Origin: Bacillota bacterium
GTDB lineage: Bacteria; Bacillota_I; Bacilli_A; Acholeplasmatales; Acholeplasmataceae
DNA: 30,611 nt
Assembly (NCBI GenBank): GCA_006226985.1
Contig: SBGC01000140.1
Span: forward strand, 1 to 30,611
Reading direction: 5' to 3'
The notes below the pieces were generated by a model. It was not told the DNA's origin, ran no database searches, and saw only the letters and a program-made list of their open reading frames with translations. Both the position numbers and the translations under genes were made by a program. Shown in pieces: positions 16,520 through 24,282 of the stretch. Numbering within the stretch: the stretch's first letter is position 1; the number at the start of each line of letters is the position of its first letter.

Positions 16520-17007
16520 GAAAAGAGCTAGATAAGCTCATTCAGATATCGATGATGACATCCATTGTTGTCGTCTTAGAAAAAGCATTAGAAGGCATTC
16601 CAAATGTGCAACTTACTGTTGTTTTGTTAATGGCTTTTATTTACTTTCTAACACTACCTGAAGCGCTTCTTTTAGCAACTGCATACACATTATTAGACAT
16701 CCTTTTAGGAGGAATTTCCCTATATGCAATTCCCATGATTATCGCATGGAACTTTTTTGCGCTTATTGTATACTTAGCCAAAGGTAAGTTAAAAACATTA
16801 CTTATCATTGGCTTCATTTATCCCATATTCTATTCAATCCTTTTAGGCTTACCATACATTTACTCACTGAATCTTGATATCAGAGCATATTTTATTGCAG
16901 ATATACCATTTACACTCGTATTTATGATAGCTAATGTTCTAACGATTATATGGCTATATCCGATTATTACAAAGACACTTTCTAATTACATAGGAGTTAA
17001 CAAATGA
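16516..17007 (+). CDS. ECF transporter S (substrate-binding membrane) component, probably for cobalamin
   Basis: A 163-residue integral membrane protein with about five or six hydrophobic helices, the size and topology of energy-coupling-factor S components. The helix with ALLLATAYTLLDILLGG and small residues near the middle is reminiscent of the family. It sits between a DUF4430-like lipoprotein and a cobalamin adenosyltransferase under a cobalamin riboswitch, so cobalamin or cobinamide is the likely substrate. No ATPase or T component genes are in the window; a shared EcfAA'T module elsewhere would be needed. It has ATGA overlaps with both neighbours. Substrate assignment is by context only. 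Confidence 0.75.
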   Translation: MRKELDKLIQISMMTSIVVVLEKALEGIPNVQLTVVLLMAFIYFLTLPEALLLATAYTLLDILLGGISLYAIPMIIAWNFFALIVYLAKGKLKTLLIIGFIYPIFYSILLGLPYIYSLNLDIRAYFIADIPFTLVFMIANVLTIIWLYPIITKTLSNYIGVNK

Positions 17008-17513
17008 AAATTTACACAAAACGTGGCGATCAAGGTCAAACTGATTTGCTTACGAAAAGAGTAAAAAAAACAGATCAACATATCGCAGTTAATGGTGCAA
17101 TCGATGAAACGATGGCTTTTATTCTCATGTCTAAACATGATATATCAGAACAAAATGTCATTGTAGATCTCGATATCATTCACGAAGATTTGTTTCAAAT
17201 GGCTTATGAAATAGCTTTAAATAATGAGAACAAATATATCATTACGAAAGAACGTGTTGAGTGGATTGAATCGCGTATTGATTTTTATGACGACATGTTA
17301 AAGCCACTTTCAAAATTTATAAAGCTAGATCAAACAAAAGCTGCATCATGGCTAAACATCATCCGTGTAACATCGAGAAGAGCTGAAAGAGAGATTGTAA
17401 AATTATTAGAAGAACAACCGTTAAATGATTACTCGCTTAAATACATGAATAGACTATCCGATTATATGTTTACACTTGGAAGATATTTCGATGAAGTGAA
17501 AAAAGGAGTATAA
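17004..17513 (+). CDS. pduO: Cob(I)alamin adenosyltransferase, PduO type
   Basis: Transfers the adenosyl group of ATP to cob(I)alamin, making the adenosylcobalamin needed by KamDE and OraSE. The 169-residue sequence has the family's N-terminal ATP-binding motif IYTKRGDQGQTDLL, a VNGAIDE block in place of the usual yGtvDE, and the RVTSRRAERE and NRLSDYMFTLGR motifs of the C-terminal helices. It starts at ATG 17004, overlapping the S component stop. ord begins two bases after its stop. Its place between two adenosylcobalamin-dependent pathways matches need with supply. Confidence 0.92.
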   Translation: MKIYTKRGDQGQTDLLTKRVKKTDQHIAVNGAIDETMAFILMSKHDISEQNVIVDLDIIHEDLFQMAYEIALNNENKYIITKERVEWIESRIDFYDDMLKPLSKFIKLDQTKAASWLNIIRVTSRRAEREIVKLLEEQPLNDYSLKYMNRLSDYMFTLGRYFDEVKKGV

Positions 17514-17515
17514 GT

Positions 17516-18562
17516 ATGAACAAGATAAAAGTGATTATATGGGGTTTTGGTGCAATGGGACGAGGAATGGCAGAAATGCTACTCCAAAAAAAAGGTGTTG
17601 AAATCGTTGGTGTATGTGATATTAATCCCAATTATATTGACAGAGACATTAAAGACATATTAAGGGTAAATTCAAGTCATCCTGTTGTAAAAGTTACAAG
17701 TAATATTGATCAATTGTTAAACACTAAAAAAGCTGATGTTGTTTTGCTCGCAACAGACAGTTTTGTTCAAGGTGCATATGATAAGATTGTGAAAATTATT
17801 ACAGCAAAAATTAATTGTATTAGTACAGCAGAAGAAATGTCTTATCCTAAAGCAAGTCAACCAGAATTAGCAAATCAACTGGACATTATTGCAAAAGCAA
17901 ACGGTGTAACTGTTCTAGGGACAGGCATTAACCCAGGTTTTATCATGGATTTATTGGTGGTTGCCTTAACAGGAACCATGGCAGATGTGAAGCATATTGA
18001 AGCGAAACGTGTCAACTCATTATCACCCTTTGGTCCTGTCGTTATGCATGAACAAGGTGTAGGTATTACCTTAGATGAGTATAACTTTAGAATCGCAGAA
18101 AATAATTTGGCTGGTCATGTTGGTTTTAAAGAGTCAGTTAACATGATTAGTGACGCACTTGGTGTGAAAATTGATGTATTTAAACAACAAATGGAACCGA
18201 TTATAACCAATGTAGATCGCAAATCGACATATGGTGAAGCTAAAGCAGGCACACTTGCAGGTATTAACATGACAGGACAAGGTTTAGTTGGTGGAAATGT
18301 CTTTATTGATATGATCCATCCGCAACAAATAGAACCTGAAGTTGAAGGTACTCAAACAGGTGACTACATCAATTTAACGGGAACACCCAATATTCATATG
18401 GCGATTAACCCTGAAGTTGATGGAGGCATTGGTACGATTGCTATGTGTGTCAATATGATTCCACATGTCATTAATGCCAGACCAGGTTTAAAGACAATGA
18501 TCGATTTACCAGTTCCAAGAGCAATCCTTGGAGATATGCGTGATTTAATCGAAAAAGACTGA
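17516..18562 (+). CDS. ord: 2,4-Diaminopentanoate dehydrogenase
   Basis: Oxidatively deaminates 2,4-diaminopentanoate to 2-amino-4-oxopentanoate with NAD(P)+, releasing ammonia; this is the step between OraSE and OrtAB. The 348-residue protein has an N-terminal Rossmann motif (IWGFGAMGRGMAE) and VLGTGINPGFIMDLL, as in dihydrodipicolinate-reductase-like dehydrogenases of this family. AAGGAG lies seven bases before ATG 17516. Although it belongs to ornithine degradation, it is the last gene of the cobalamin-riboswitch operon, two bases after pduO, and a strong terminator separates it from ortA. Its expression may therefore follow B12 status as well as ornithine supply. Confidence 0.94.
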   Translation: MNKIKVIIWGFGAMGRGMAEMLLQKKGVEIVGVCDINPNYIDRDIKDILRVNSSHPVVKVTSNIDQLLNTKKADVVLLATDSFVQGAYDKIVKIITAKINCISTAEEMSYPKASQPELANQLDIIAKANGVTVLGTGINPGFIMDLLVVALTGTMADVKHIEAKRVNSLSPFGPVVMHEQGVGITLDEYNFRIAENNLAGHVGFKESVNMISDALGVKIDVFKQQMEPIITNVDRKSTYGEAKAGTLAGINMTGQGLVGGNVFIDMIHPQQIEPEVEGTQTGDYINLTGTPNIHMAINPEVDGGIGTIAMCVNMIPHVINARPGLKTMIDLPVPRAILGDMRDLIEKD

Positions 18563-18592
18563 TAGGAAATCTTCGGATTTCCTATTTTTTTT
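18563..18592 (+). terminator. UUCG-loop terminator after ord
   Basis: A nine-base-pair perfect stem, TAGGAAATC/GATTTCCTA, is capped by the very stable TTCG tetraloop and followed by eight T residues. It begins directly after the ord stop and separates the B12/ord operon from ortA. Confidence 0.93.
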
Positions 18593-18613
18593 AAAAATAC
18601 GCACATATACGCC

Positions 18614-18642
18614 TATACACACGCATGAAAAAATGGTAAACT
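18614..18642 (+). promoter_or_regulatory. Weak candidate promoter of the ornithine/arginine operon
   Basis: TATACA (18614-18619) and TAAACT (18637-18642), 17 bases apart, each match the sigma-A consensus at four of six positions. This is the best pair I can find between the ord terminator and ortA, and it places the cre-like box just after the expected transcript start. A promoter must exist here, but the exact boxes are uncertain. Confidence 0.4.
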
Positions 18643-18650
18643 AGATATGT

Positions 18651-18664
18651 AGTAAGCGCTTCCA
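18651..18664. promoter_or_regulatory. Probable cre box upstream of ortA
   Basis: AGTAAGCGCTTCCA matches the cre consensus TGWAANCGNTNWCA at 12 of 14 positions and contains the palindromic core AAGCGCTT. It lies about 40 bases before the ortA start and downstream of the candidate -10, a position where CcpA usually represses as a roadblock. A better match overlaps the promoter of the lysine operon. Confidence 0.55.
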
Positions 18665-18702
18665 TAAAAACGTCTTTTTTTCTATGAAATGAGGAGATCT
18701 TC

Positions 18703-18999
18703 ATGATTAAAAAAAATAGTTTTGTTCAAATTTATCAAGTTGTCTTGTCAAGCCTTGAAAGAGCAGGTCATTTGCCTGCTGATACGAAAGAGGTTCCTTT
18801 TGAAGTTCGCATGAAAGGTAGACTCCTTCAAGATGCAGAGTTAGGACAAAGAGTATCCATTGAGACACCAACAAAACGCATCGAATCGGGTATTCTCATT
18901 GCAGTCGAACCACACTATGATCATCATTTTGGTCACTATGTTGAAATACTTAGAAACGTTCGAGATATTATTCAAAAAGAAACGGAGGATTTATCATGA
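18703..18999 (+). CDS. ortA: 2-Amino-4-oxopentanoate thiolase, small subunit OrtA
   Basis: The 98-residue small partner of the PLP-dependent thiolase that splits 2-amino-4-oxopentanoate with CoA into acetyl-CoA and alanine. It is recognised by its size, its FVQIYQVVLSSLERAGHLPADT start, the VPFEVRMKGRLLQDAELGQRVSI centre, and its position directly before ortB. OrtA proteins are beta-rich and have no catalytic motif of their own that I can point to. A GAGGAG site at 18691-18696 precedes the ATG. It overlaps ortB as ATGA. It is the first gene of the ornithine/arginine operon. Confidence 0.92.
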   Translation: MIKKNSFVQIYQVVLSSLERAGHLPADTKEVPFEVRMKGRLLQDAELGQRVSIETPTKRIESGILIAVEPHYDHHFGHYVEILRNVRDIIQKETEDLS

Positions 19000-20399
19000 G
19001 TTCTTCGTATAATGATTTATTAAACAAAAAAAATGAAATTATGAAAAATGCTCTGAAACTAGACTATGAAAAGTTTGAGTATGAGGGCATTGGTTTTGAT
19101 TACTGCAAAATGATGGCAGATGCAAATTACACGTTAGAAGATGTGAGACAAATCCAACTCGATAACAACATCGGAAATACACCACTTATCGAATTAAAAA
19201 GACTGTCTGCCTATGCTAGAAAGTTTGCAAAACCTGGATATGGCGCAAGAATCTTTTTGAAAGACGAATCAACCAATTTATCAGGCTCTTTTAAAGCTAG
19301 ACGAGCAGCTATGGCGATTCATCAAGCAAAGAAGTTAGGTTTTAAAGGTGTGATTGCTGCTACATCAGGCAACTACGGTGCTGCTGTTGCTGCACTTGCT
19401 GCAAGAGCAGGACTAAAATGTATTATTGTTCAAGAATGCTTTGATTCAAAAGGTGTAGGACAACCTGAAATTATTGAAAAAGCAAGAGCTTGTGAAGCAT
19501 ATGGTGCTGAAGTTATTCAATGTTCTGTGGGTCCTGAACTCTTTTATCAATTTTTAAAACTACTTGAAGAAACTAAATATTTTAACGCATCTCTTTATTC
19601 CCCATATGGCATTATGGGTATTGAAACATTGGGGTTTGAGATTGCTGAACAAATCTATCAAAAAGAACATAAATATCCTGAGGTTGTTATTTGTACAAAT
19701 GCTGGTGGAGGGAATTTAACAGGAACTGCACGAGGACTCAAAAAAGCAGGAGCAGATCAGACAAAAATAGTTGCTGCTAGTGTTGATTTAACAGGTCTTC
19801 ATATGGCATCTGATAAAGATTTTAATCAAAAATCATTTACAACAGGTCATACAGGATTTGGTATTCCATTTACAACTTCTCCTGATCGTAGTGATGTGCC
19901 ACGCAGTGCAGCAAGACCGTTGAGATATATGGATCAATATGTCTTAGTTAATCAAGGAGCAGTCTTTTTCATTACAGAAGCTTTAGCTATCTTAGAAGGT
20001 ATGGAAAGAGGTCCAGCAGGAAACGTTAGTTTAGCTGCAGCTTTTCATCTTGCACAATCATTACCGAGTGATCACATCGTTGTTGTTCAAGAAACAGAAT
20101 ATACAGGTGCTGGTAAACATATGAATGCGCAAGTCTCATTTGCAAGTGATCGAGGTATTGATCTTACCCTTGGTAATCCTCTTGAGGAAAAACCAGGTAA
20201 AAATATGATTTTCCCCTCATCAGGAAGCATGATTAAAACAAAAGAAATTCCTATGGATGATTTAAGAAAAAGTTACTTAAAGAAATTCAAAGATGTACTA
20301 CTTTTTGATCAAGATTACTACTATTTAAAAGAAGAACTCAATTGTGAAATCGAACATATCAAACACTTAATGGAGGAAGTTTATGAAGCAAAGAAATGA
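18996..20399 (+). CDS. ortB: 2-Amino-4-oxopentanoate thiolase, PLP subunit OrtB
   Basis: The 467-residue catalytic subunit belongs to the tryptophan-synthase-beta/threonine-synthase fold (type II) of PLP enzymes. The Schiff-base lysine is Lys100 in NLSGSFKARRA, followed by a substrate-binding ATSGNYGAAVAALAARAG segment. The glycine-rich phosphate loop is probably CTNAGGGNLTG. Its use of a type II PLP fold for a thiolase-type cleavage is unusual but established for this family. The start at 18996 overlaps ortA as ATGA. It overlaps oraS by 17 bases. With the substrate in the D configuration at the alpha carbon, the expected product is D-alanine. Confidence 0.94.
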   Translation: MSSSYNDLLNKKNEIMKNALKLDYEKFEYEGIGFDYCKMMADANYTLEDVRQIQLDNNIGNTPLIELKRLSAYARKFAKPGYGARIFLKDESTNLSGSFKARRAAMAIHQAKKLGFKGVIAATSGNYGAAVAALAARAGLKCIIVQECFDSKGVGQPEIIEKARACEAYGAEVIQCSVGPELFYQFLKLLEETKYFNASLYSPYGIMGIETLGFEIAEQIYQKEHKYPEVVICTNAGGGNLTGTARGLKKAGADQTKIVAASVDLTGLHMASDKDFNQKSFTTGHTGFGIPFTTSPDRSDVPRSAARPLRYMDQYVLVNQGAVFFITEALAILEGMERGPAGNVSLAAAFHLAQSLPSDHIVVVQETEYTGAGKHMNAQVSFASDRGIDLTLGNPLEEKPGKNMIFPSSGSMIKTKEIPMDDLRKSYLKKFKDVLLFDQDYYYLKEELNCEIEHIKHLMEEVYEAKK

Positions 20400-20739
20400 T
20401 GATTTTTTAGAAAGAAGAAAGCATTTAGAAAACATGTCTGATCAACAATTGAAAGACTACTTTTATGAATTAACAGATAAAATTGTTGACCCTTTATTAA
20501 CATTAGCATATGACTATACAACACCAGCGATTGAACGCAGTGTTTTAATGCGCATGGGATTTTCAAGTTTAGAGTCTAAAACAATCGTTGATCGTCTATT
20601 TGAACAAGAATTACTTTCATATGGTGCTGGGCATATCGTTTATATATATGCAAACATACATCATCTATCGATCAGAGAAGCTGGTCTAAAAATACTTGAT
20701 GAACACGATTTTAAAAACATCAAGGAGCGACTTCTATGA
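20383..20739 (+). CDS. oraS: D-ornithine 4,5-aminomutase, S subunit
   Basis: The 118-residue small subunit of the adenosylcobalamin/PLP mutase that turns D-ornithine into 2,4-diaminopentanoate. Features are the charged helical start (NDDFLERRKHLENMSDQQLKDYF), the TTPAIERSVLMRMGFSS segment and a helical C-terminus, matching OraS in size and order. A related segment, TTVAVERTILRLLMIDG, lies near the N-terminus of KamD, so OraS plus the OraE barrel corresponds to KamD. The start at 20383 has GGAGG upstream inside ortB. It overlaps oraE as ATGA. Confidence 0.93.
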   Translation: MKQRNDDFLERRKHLENMSDQQLKDYFYELTDKIVDPLLTLAYDYTTPAIERSVLMRMGFSSLESKTIVDRLFEQELLSYGAGHIVYIYANIHHLSIREAGLKILDEHDFKNIKERLL

Positions 20740-22934
20740 AACCAAATGAAAAATTAGATATTAGAAATATCTTAAAAGATTTAGAATCTTATCGTCCGCG
20801 AAGAAGAGGATGGATTTGGAGAGAAAAACAAGAAATGGATATTCATCCTTTTCATTATGTACAAGCAAGCCCATCACTTAAAAATTATATTGCTCTCCCC
20901 TCAGCAAGACATTTAAATCATATTGATCCACAACCGGATGCGACAATTACGACAGAAATAGCATCAGGAAGATTCGAAGATGATATTAGAAGAATGCGTA
21001 TGGCTGCATGGCATGGAGCTGACCATATCATGGTTATCAGAACTGCAGGTCAATCCCATATGGATGGACTGCTCGAAGGTACACCACAAGGTGTAGGTGG
21101 AGTCCCTATCACACGAAAACAAGTCAGAGCACAACGAAAAGCACTAGACTTTATTGAAGATGAAGTGGGTAGACCCATCAATTACCATTCATACGTATCA
21201 GGTGTTGCTGGTCCAGAAATAGCAGTCATGTTTACAGAAGAAGGCGTAAATGGCGCACACCAAGACCCCCAATATAATGTTTTATATCGCAATATCAACA
21301 TGGTAAGAAGCTTTGTTGATGCTGCTGAAAGTAAAAAAATCATGGCATATGGTGGTTTAGCTCAAATTGATGGTGCACACAATGCCAACGCAACCGCTAG
21401 AGATGCATGGAAAGTCATGCCAGAGCTATTAGTGCAACACGCCATCAATAGTCGCATGAGTGAAAAGATAGGCATTAAGCCCGACCTTATTTGTTTATCG
21501 ACGGTTCCGCCTGCAGCACCTCCATCACCAGACCTTAAACTTAATTTACCGTATGCACTTGCACTTCGCGAATTTTTTGATAAATACAAAATGCGCGCGC
21601 AAATGAATACAAAATATATGGATTCTTCCACTCGTGAAGCAACCGTTACACATGTTTTAAACCTACTTATTTCACGATTAACAAGCGCTGATATTCAATC
21701 AACCATTACACCTGATGAAGGTCGAAATGTACCTTGGCATGTTTATAATATTGAAGCACTCGATACAGCAAAACAAGCCATGATGGGTATGGATGATCTT
21801 TTAGGTATGCTCGATTACAGAAAAGATGGCTATCTCATGAAAACAAAACGTGAAATTCAAGAACGTGCTGTCTTAATGATGGAAGAAATGATTCAAATGG
21901 GTGGTTATTTTAAAGCTGTTGAAGAAGGTATGTTTGTCGATAGTGGTCTATATCCTGAACGTCAAGGAGATGGTATCGTCAGAAAAATAGATGGTGGTAT
22001 AGGTAATAACACCATCATTAAAAGACATCCCAAATACATGGCACCTGTCACAGCACATTATGGATTTAATAACATGGAACAATACGGGAAACAATATGCA
22101 TCAGATCCATCATCACTTATTCATGGATCAACATTTGAAAATCCGGAATTGATTCAATATATTGATGAACTTGATGAAGAAGATAATGTTAACAACCGTT
22201 TAGACGATAATGAGAAATATCGTTTAACACATTTGTTAAAACCAGAAGTTCAATGGTTAGGTGATGGAATTATCACAGTTGATTTATTTTTCCCAACAGA
22301 TGAACTTACCGCAGAAGCTGCAGCAATAGAAGCAGGGAAAAAACTTAACTTATCGAATATCGAAGTCATTCATAAAGAAGTTTTACACCCAGCTGAAGGA
22401 ACCAGAATTCAATTTAAAGGTACTGTCAATTTTGATATAGATACAACAAAACTCATACTACCTAAAAAAGAAGAGTTACTTCCTGAAGATGAGATATTGG
22501 CATATGTTAAAAAGCATGGTATAAAAGTTGTTGCTGGTACAGGTGGAAGTGACGAACACAGTGTAGGTATGCGTGAAATTTTAGATATTAAACATGGTGG
22601 TGTTGAAAAATATGGTATCAACTACACCTATTTAGGTACAAGTGTTCCTATTGAAAAATTTGTGGATGCAGCCATCGAAACTAATAGTTCAGTCATTATG
22701 ATTTCACTCATCATTTCACATGATGATATTCATTATAAAAATATGCAAAAACTTAATGATTATGCCATAGAAAAAGGTGTGAGAGATAAACTTATTCTAA
22801 TTGCAGGTGGCACACAAGTCACTCCAGAAATAGCACTTGCACATGGTATGGATCAAGGATTTAGCAGGGGAACGAAAGGAAAAGATGTCGCTTCATTTAT
22901 TGTGAAAAAGCATCGAAAAATCTATGAGAATTGA
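20736..22934 (+). CDS. oraE: D-ornithine 4,5-aminomutase, E subunit
   Basis: The 732-residue large subunit joins a KamD-like TIM barrel (about residues 50-490) and a KamE-like PLP/B12 Rossmann domain (about 500-730). The cobalamin motif is Asp606-x-His608-x-x-Gly611 in GSDEHSVGM. Lys619 in ILDIKHGG, 11 residues after the His, is the probable PLP Schiff-base lysine, matching His618 and Lys629 of the Clostridium sticklandii enzyme with a constant offset of ten. Barrel motifs include VIRTAGQSHMDGLLEGTPQG and YVSGVAGPEIAVMFTEEG. It overlaps the downstream mutL-like gene by 11 bases, tying synthesis of the mutase to that of its likely reactivator. Confidence 0.96.
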   Translation: MKPNEKLDIRNILKDLESYRPRRRGWIWREKQEMDIHPFHYVQASPSLKNYIALPSARHLNHIDPQPDATITTEIASGRFEDDIRRMRMAAWHGADHIMVIRTAGQSHMDGLLEGTPQGVGGVPITRKQVRAQRKALDFIEDEVGRPINYHSYVSGVAGPEIAVMFTEEGVNGAHQDPQYNVLYRNINMVRSFVDAAESKKIMAYGGLAQIDGAHNANATARDAWKVMPELLVQHAINSRMSEKIGIKPDLICLSTVPPAAPPSPDLKLNLPYALALREFFDKYKMRAQMNTKYMDSSTREATVTHVLNLLISRLTSADIQSTITPDEGRNVPWHVYNIEALDTAKQAMMGMDDLLGMLDYRKDGYLMKTKREIQERAVLMMEEMIQMGGYFKAVEEGMFVDSGLYPERQGDGIVRKIDGGIGNNTIIKRHPKYMAPVTAHYGFNNMEQYGKQYASDPSSLIHGSTFENPELIQYIDELDEEDNVNNRLDDNEKYRLTHLLKPEVQWLGDGIITVDLFFPTDELTAEAAAIEAGKKLNLSNIEVIHKEVLHPAEGTRIQFKGTVNFDIDTTKLILPKKEELLPEDEILAYVKKHGIKVVAGTGGSDEHSVGMREILDIKHGGVEKYGINYTYLGTSVPIEKFVDAAIETNSSVIMISLIISHDDIHYKNMQKLNDYAIEKGVRDKLILIAGGTQVTPEIALAHGMDQGFSRGTKGKDVASFIVKKHRKIYEN

Positions 22935-24282
22935 TTGTTTAGTCGCTGAGATTGGAAGTACAACAACGGTTGTTAATGCGTTTATGATTCATGGTGATGA
23001 CGTGAAATTTTTAGGTCGCGGCATGCATCAAACAACTGTTGATGACGACGTCAATATCGGATTAAATAATGCTATTCTAAATTTAAAAAAAGAGTTAAAA
23101 GTAGATGAACTAGTCTATGATGAACTCTTAGCCTCATCATCAGCTGCTGGTGGATTGAAAATTACAGTTCACGGTTTAGTTTATGAAATGACAGCAAAAG
23201 CTGCTAAAGAGGCTGCACTTAATGCAGGTGCTAATATTCATTTAATTACAGCAAATCGTATTGAAAAAAGTCATATTGAACAAATTAAGCAAATTAAACC
23301 AAATATGATCATTATTGCTGGTGGCACAAACTATGGAGAAAAAGAAATAGCCTTTAATAATCTCTTAGATGTCATGGATTTAGGTATACCAATTATCTAT
23401 ACTGGTAATATTGCCAATCATGAACGCATTCAGTCACTTCATAAATCACATATAAAAATTGTTGATAATGTATATCCACGTGTTGATGATTTTAACATTA
23501 TACCGCTTAGAGAAGCGATATATGAGACATTTGAAAAAAATATCATTCATGCAAAAGGTATGAAACATATCTTTGATATGGTCAGTGATACAATCATTCC
23601 AACACCTGGCGCAGTCATGGATGCAACACTCATCCTAGATGAACTTTTTAACGGTGTCATGACGATTGATGTTGGAGGAGCAACCACAGATGTTCATTCT
23701 GTCTGTGATCCAAAAGGTGAGTTCATGAAGTATCACGATGGTGAACCTAGATTCAAACGAACTGTTGAAGGTGATCTCGGAGTTTATATAAATAGAATCC
23801 ATGTCATCAATACATTTAAACCTAATGAACTTGAAAGATTGATGGGCATGTCAAAAGATGAGCTTATCATGCTTGCTAAGCAGGAACCATTTATTCCAAA
23901 AACTCAAGCAGGCATAAAGCTCTTTGAAATACTCACTAAGCAATGTGTCCATCAAGCACTTGATCGACACATAGGAGATCTAAAAAGAGTGTTCACAACC
24001 AATGGCATGAAAGTTATTCCAGATGGTAAAGATGCAACACAAGTCAAAGCGATTTTCTACACGGGTGGAGCACTTTTAAACACAACTCACAAAGATGAAA
24101 TTATCACATCATACCTTGAAAAAAGCACGACGAAATTAATACCTGATCAACATGTCAAAATATATTATGATCATGATTATATCTTTGCATCGTTAGGTGT
24201 ACTGGCAAGAAAGTATAGAGAACAAGCAAAAAAATTACTCTTAAAGAGCATTCGGTTTAAAGGAGATATCCATGAAACCTAA
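22924..24282 (+). CDS. GlmL/MutL-family ASKHA protein, putative reactivator of ornithine aminomutase
   Basis: A 452-residue member of the glutamate-mutase-L family, an actin/Hsp70-like ATPase fold. The phosphate-1 loop is VAEIGSTTTVVNAF at the N-terminus, and a second loop is TIDVGGATTDVHSV about 250 residues in. ASSSAAGGLKITVHGL and TPGAVMDATLI are typical family stretches, and FYTGGALLNT lies near the end. This family is known beside glutamate mutase (mutL/glmL), where it probably helps exchange inactive cobalamin. Here it is encoded directly after oraE with an 11-base overlap, which points to OraSE as client. It is not the DNA repair protein also called MutL. It overlaps orr by 11 bases. 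Confidence 0.87.
   Translation: MRIDCLVAEIGSTTTVVNAFMIHGDDVKFLGRGMHQTTVDDDVNIGLNNAILNLKKELKVDELVYDELLASSSAAGGLKITVHGLVYEMTAKAAKEAALNAGANIHLITANRIEKSHIEQIKQIKPNMIIIAGGTNYGEKEIAFNNLLDVMDLGIPIIYTGNIANHERIQSLHKSHIKIVDNVYPRVDDFNIIPLREAIYETFEKNIIHAKGMKHIFDMVSDTIIPTPGAVMDATLILDELFNGVMTIDVGGATTDVHSVCDPKGEFMKYHDGEPRFKRTVEGDLGVYINRIHVINTFKPNELERLMGMSKDELIMLAKQEPFIPKTQAGIKLFEILTKQCVHQALDRHIGDLKRVFTTNGMKVIPDGKDATQVKAIFYTGGALLNTTHKDEIITSYLEKSTTKLIPDQHVKIYYDHDYIFASLGVLARKYREQAKKLLLKSIRFKGDIHET

Noticed and set aside
22924..24282. Assignment of the MutL-family gene as DNA mismatch repair MutL
   Set aside because: The ASKHA motifs and lack of a GHKL ATPase domain show it is the glutamate-mutase-L type protein with a confusingly similar name.
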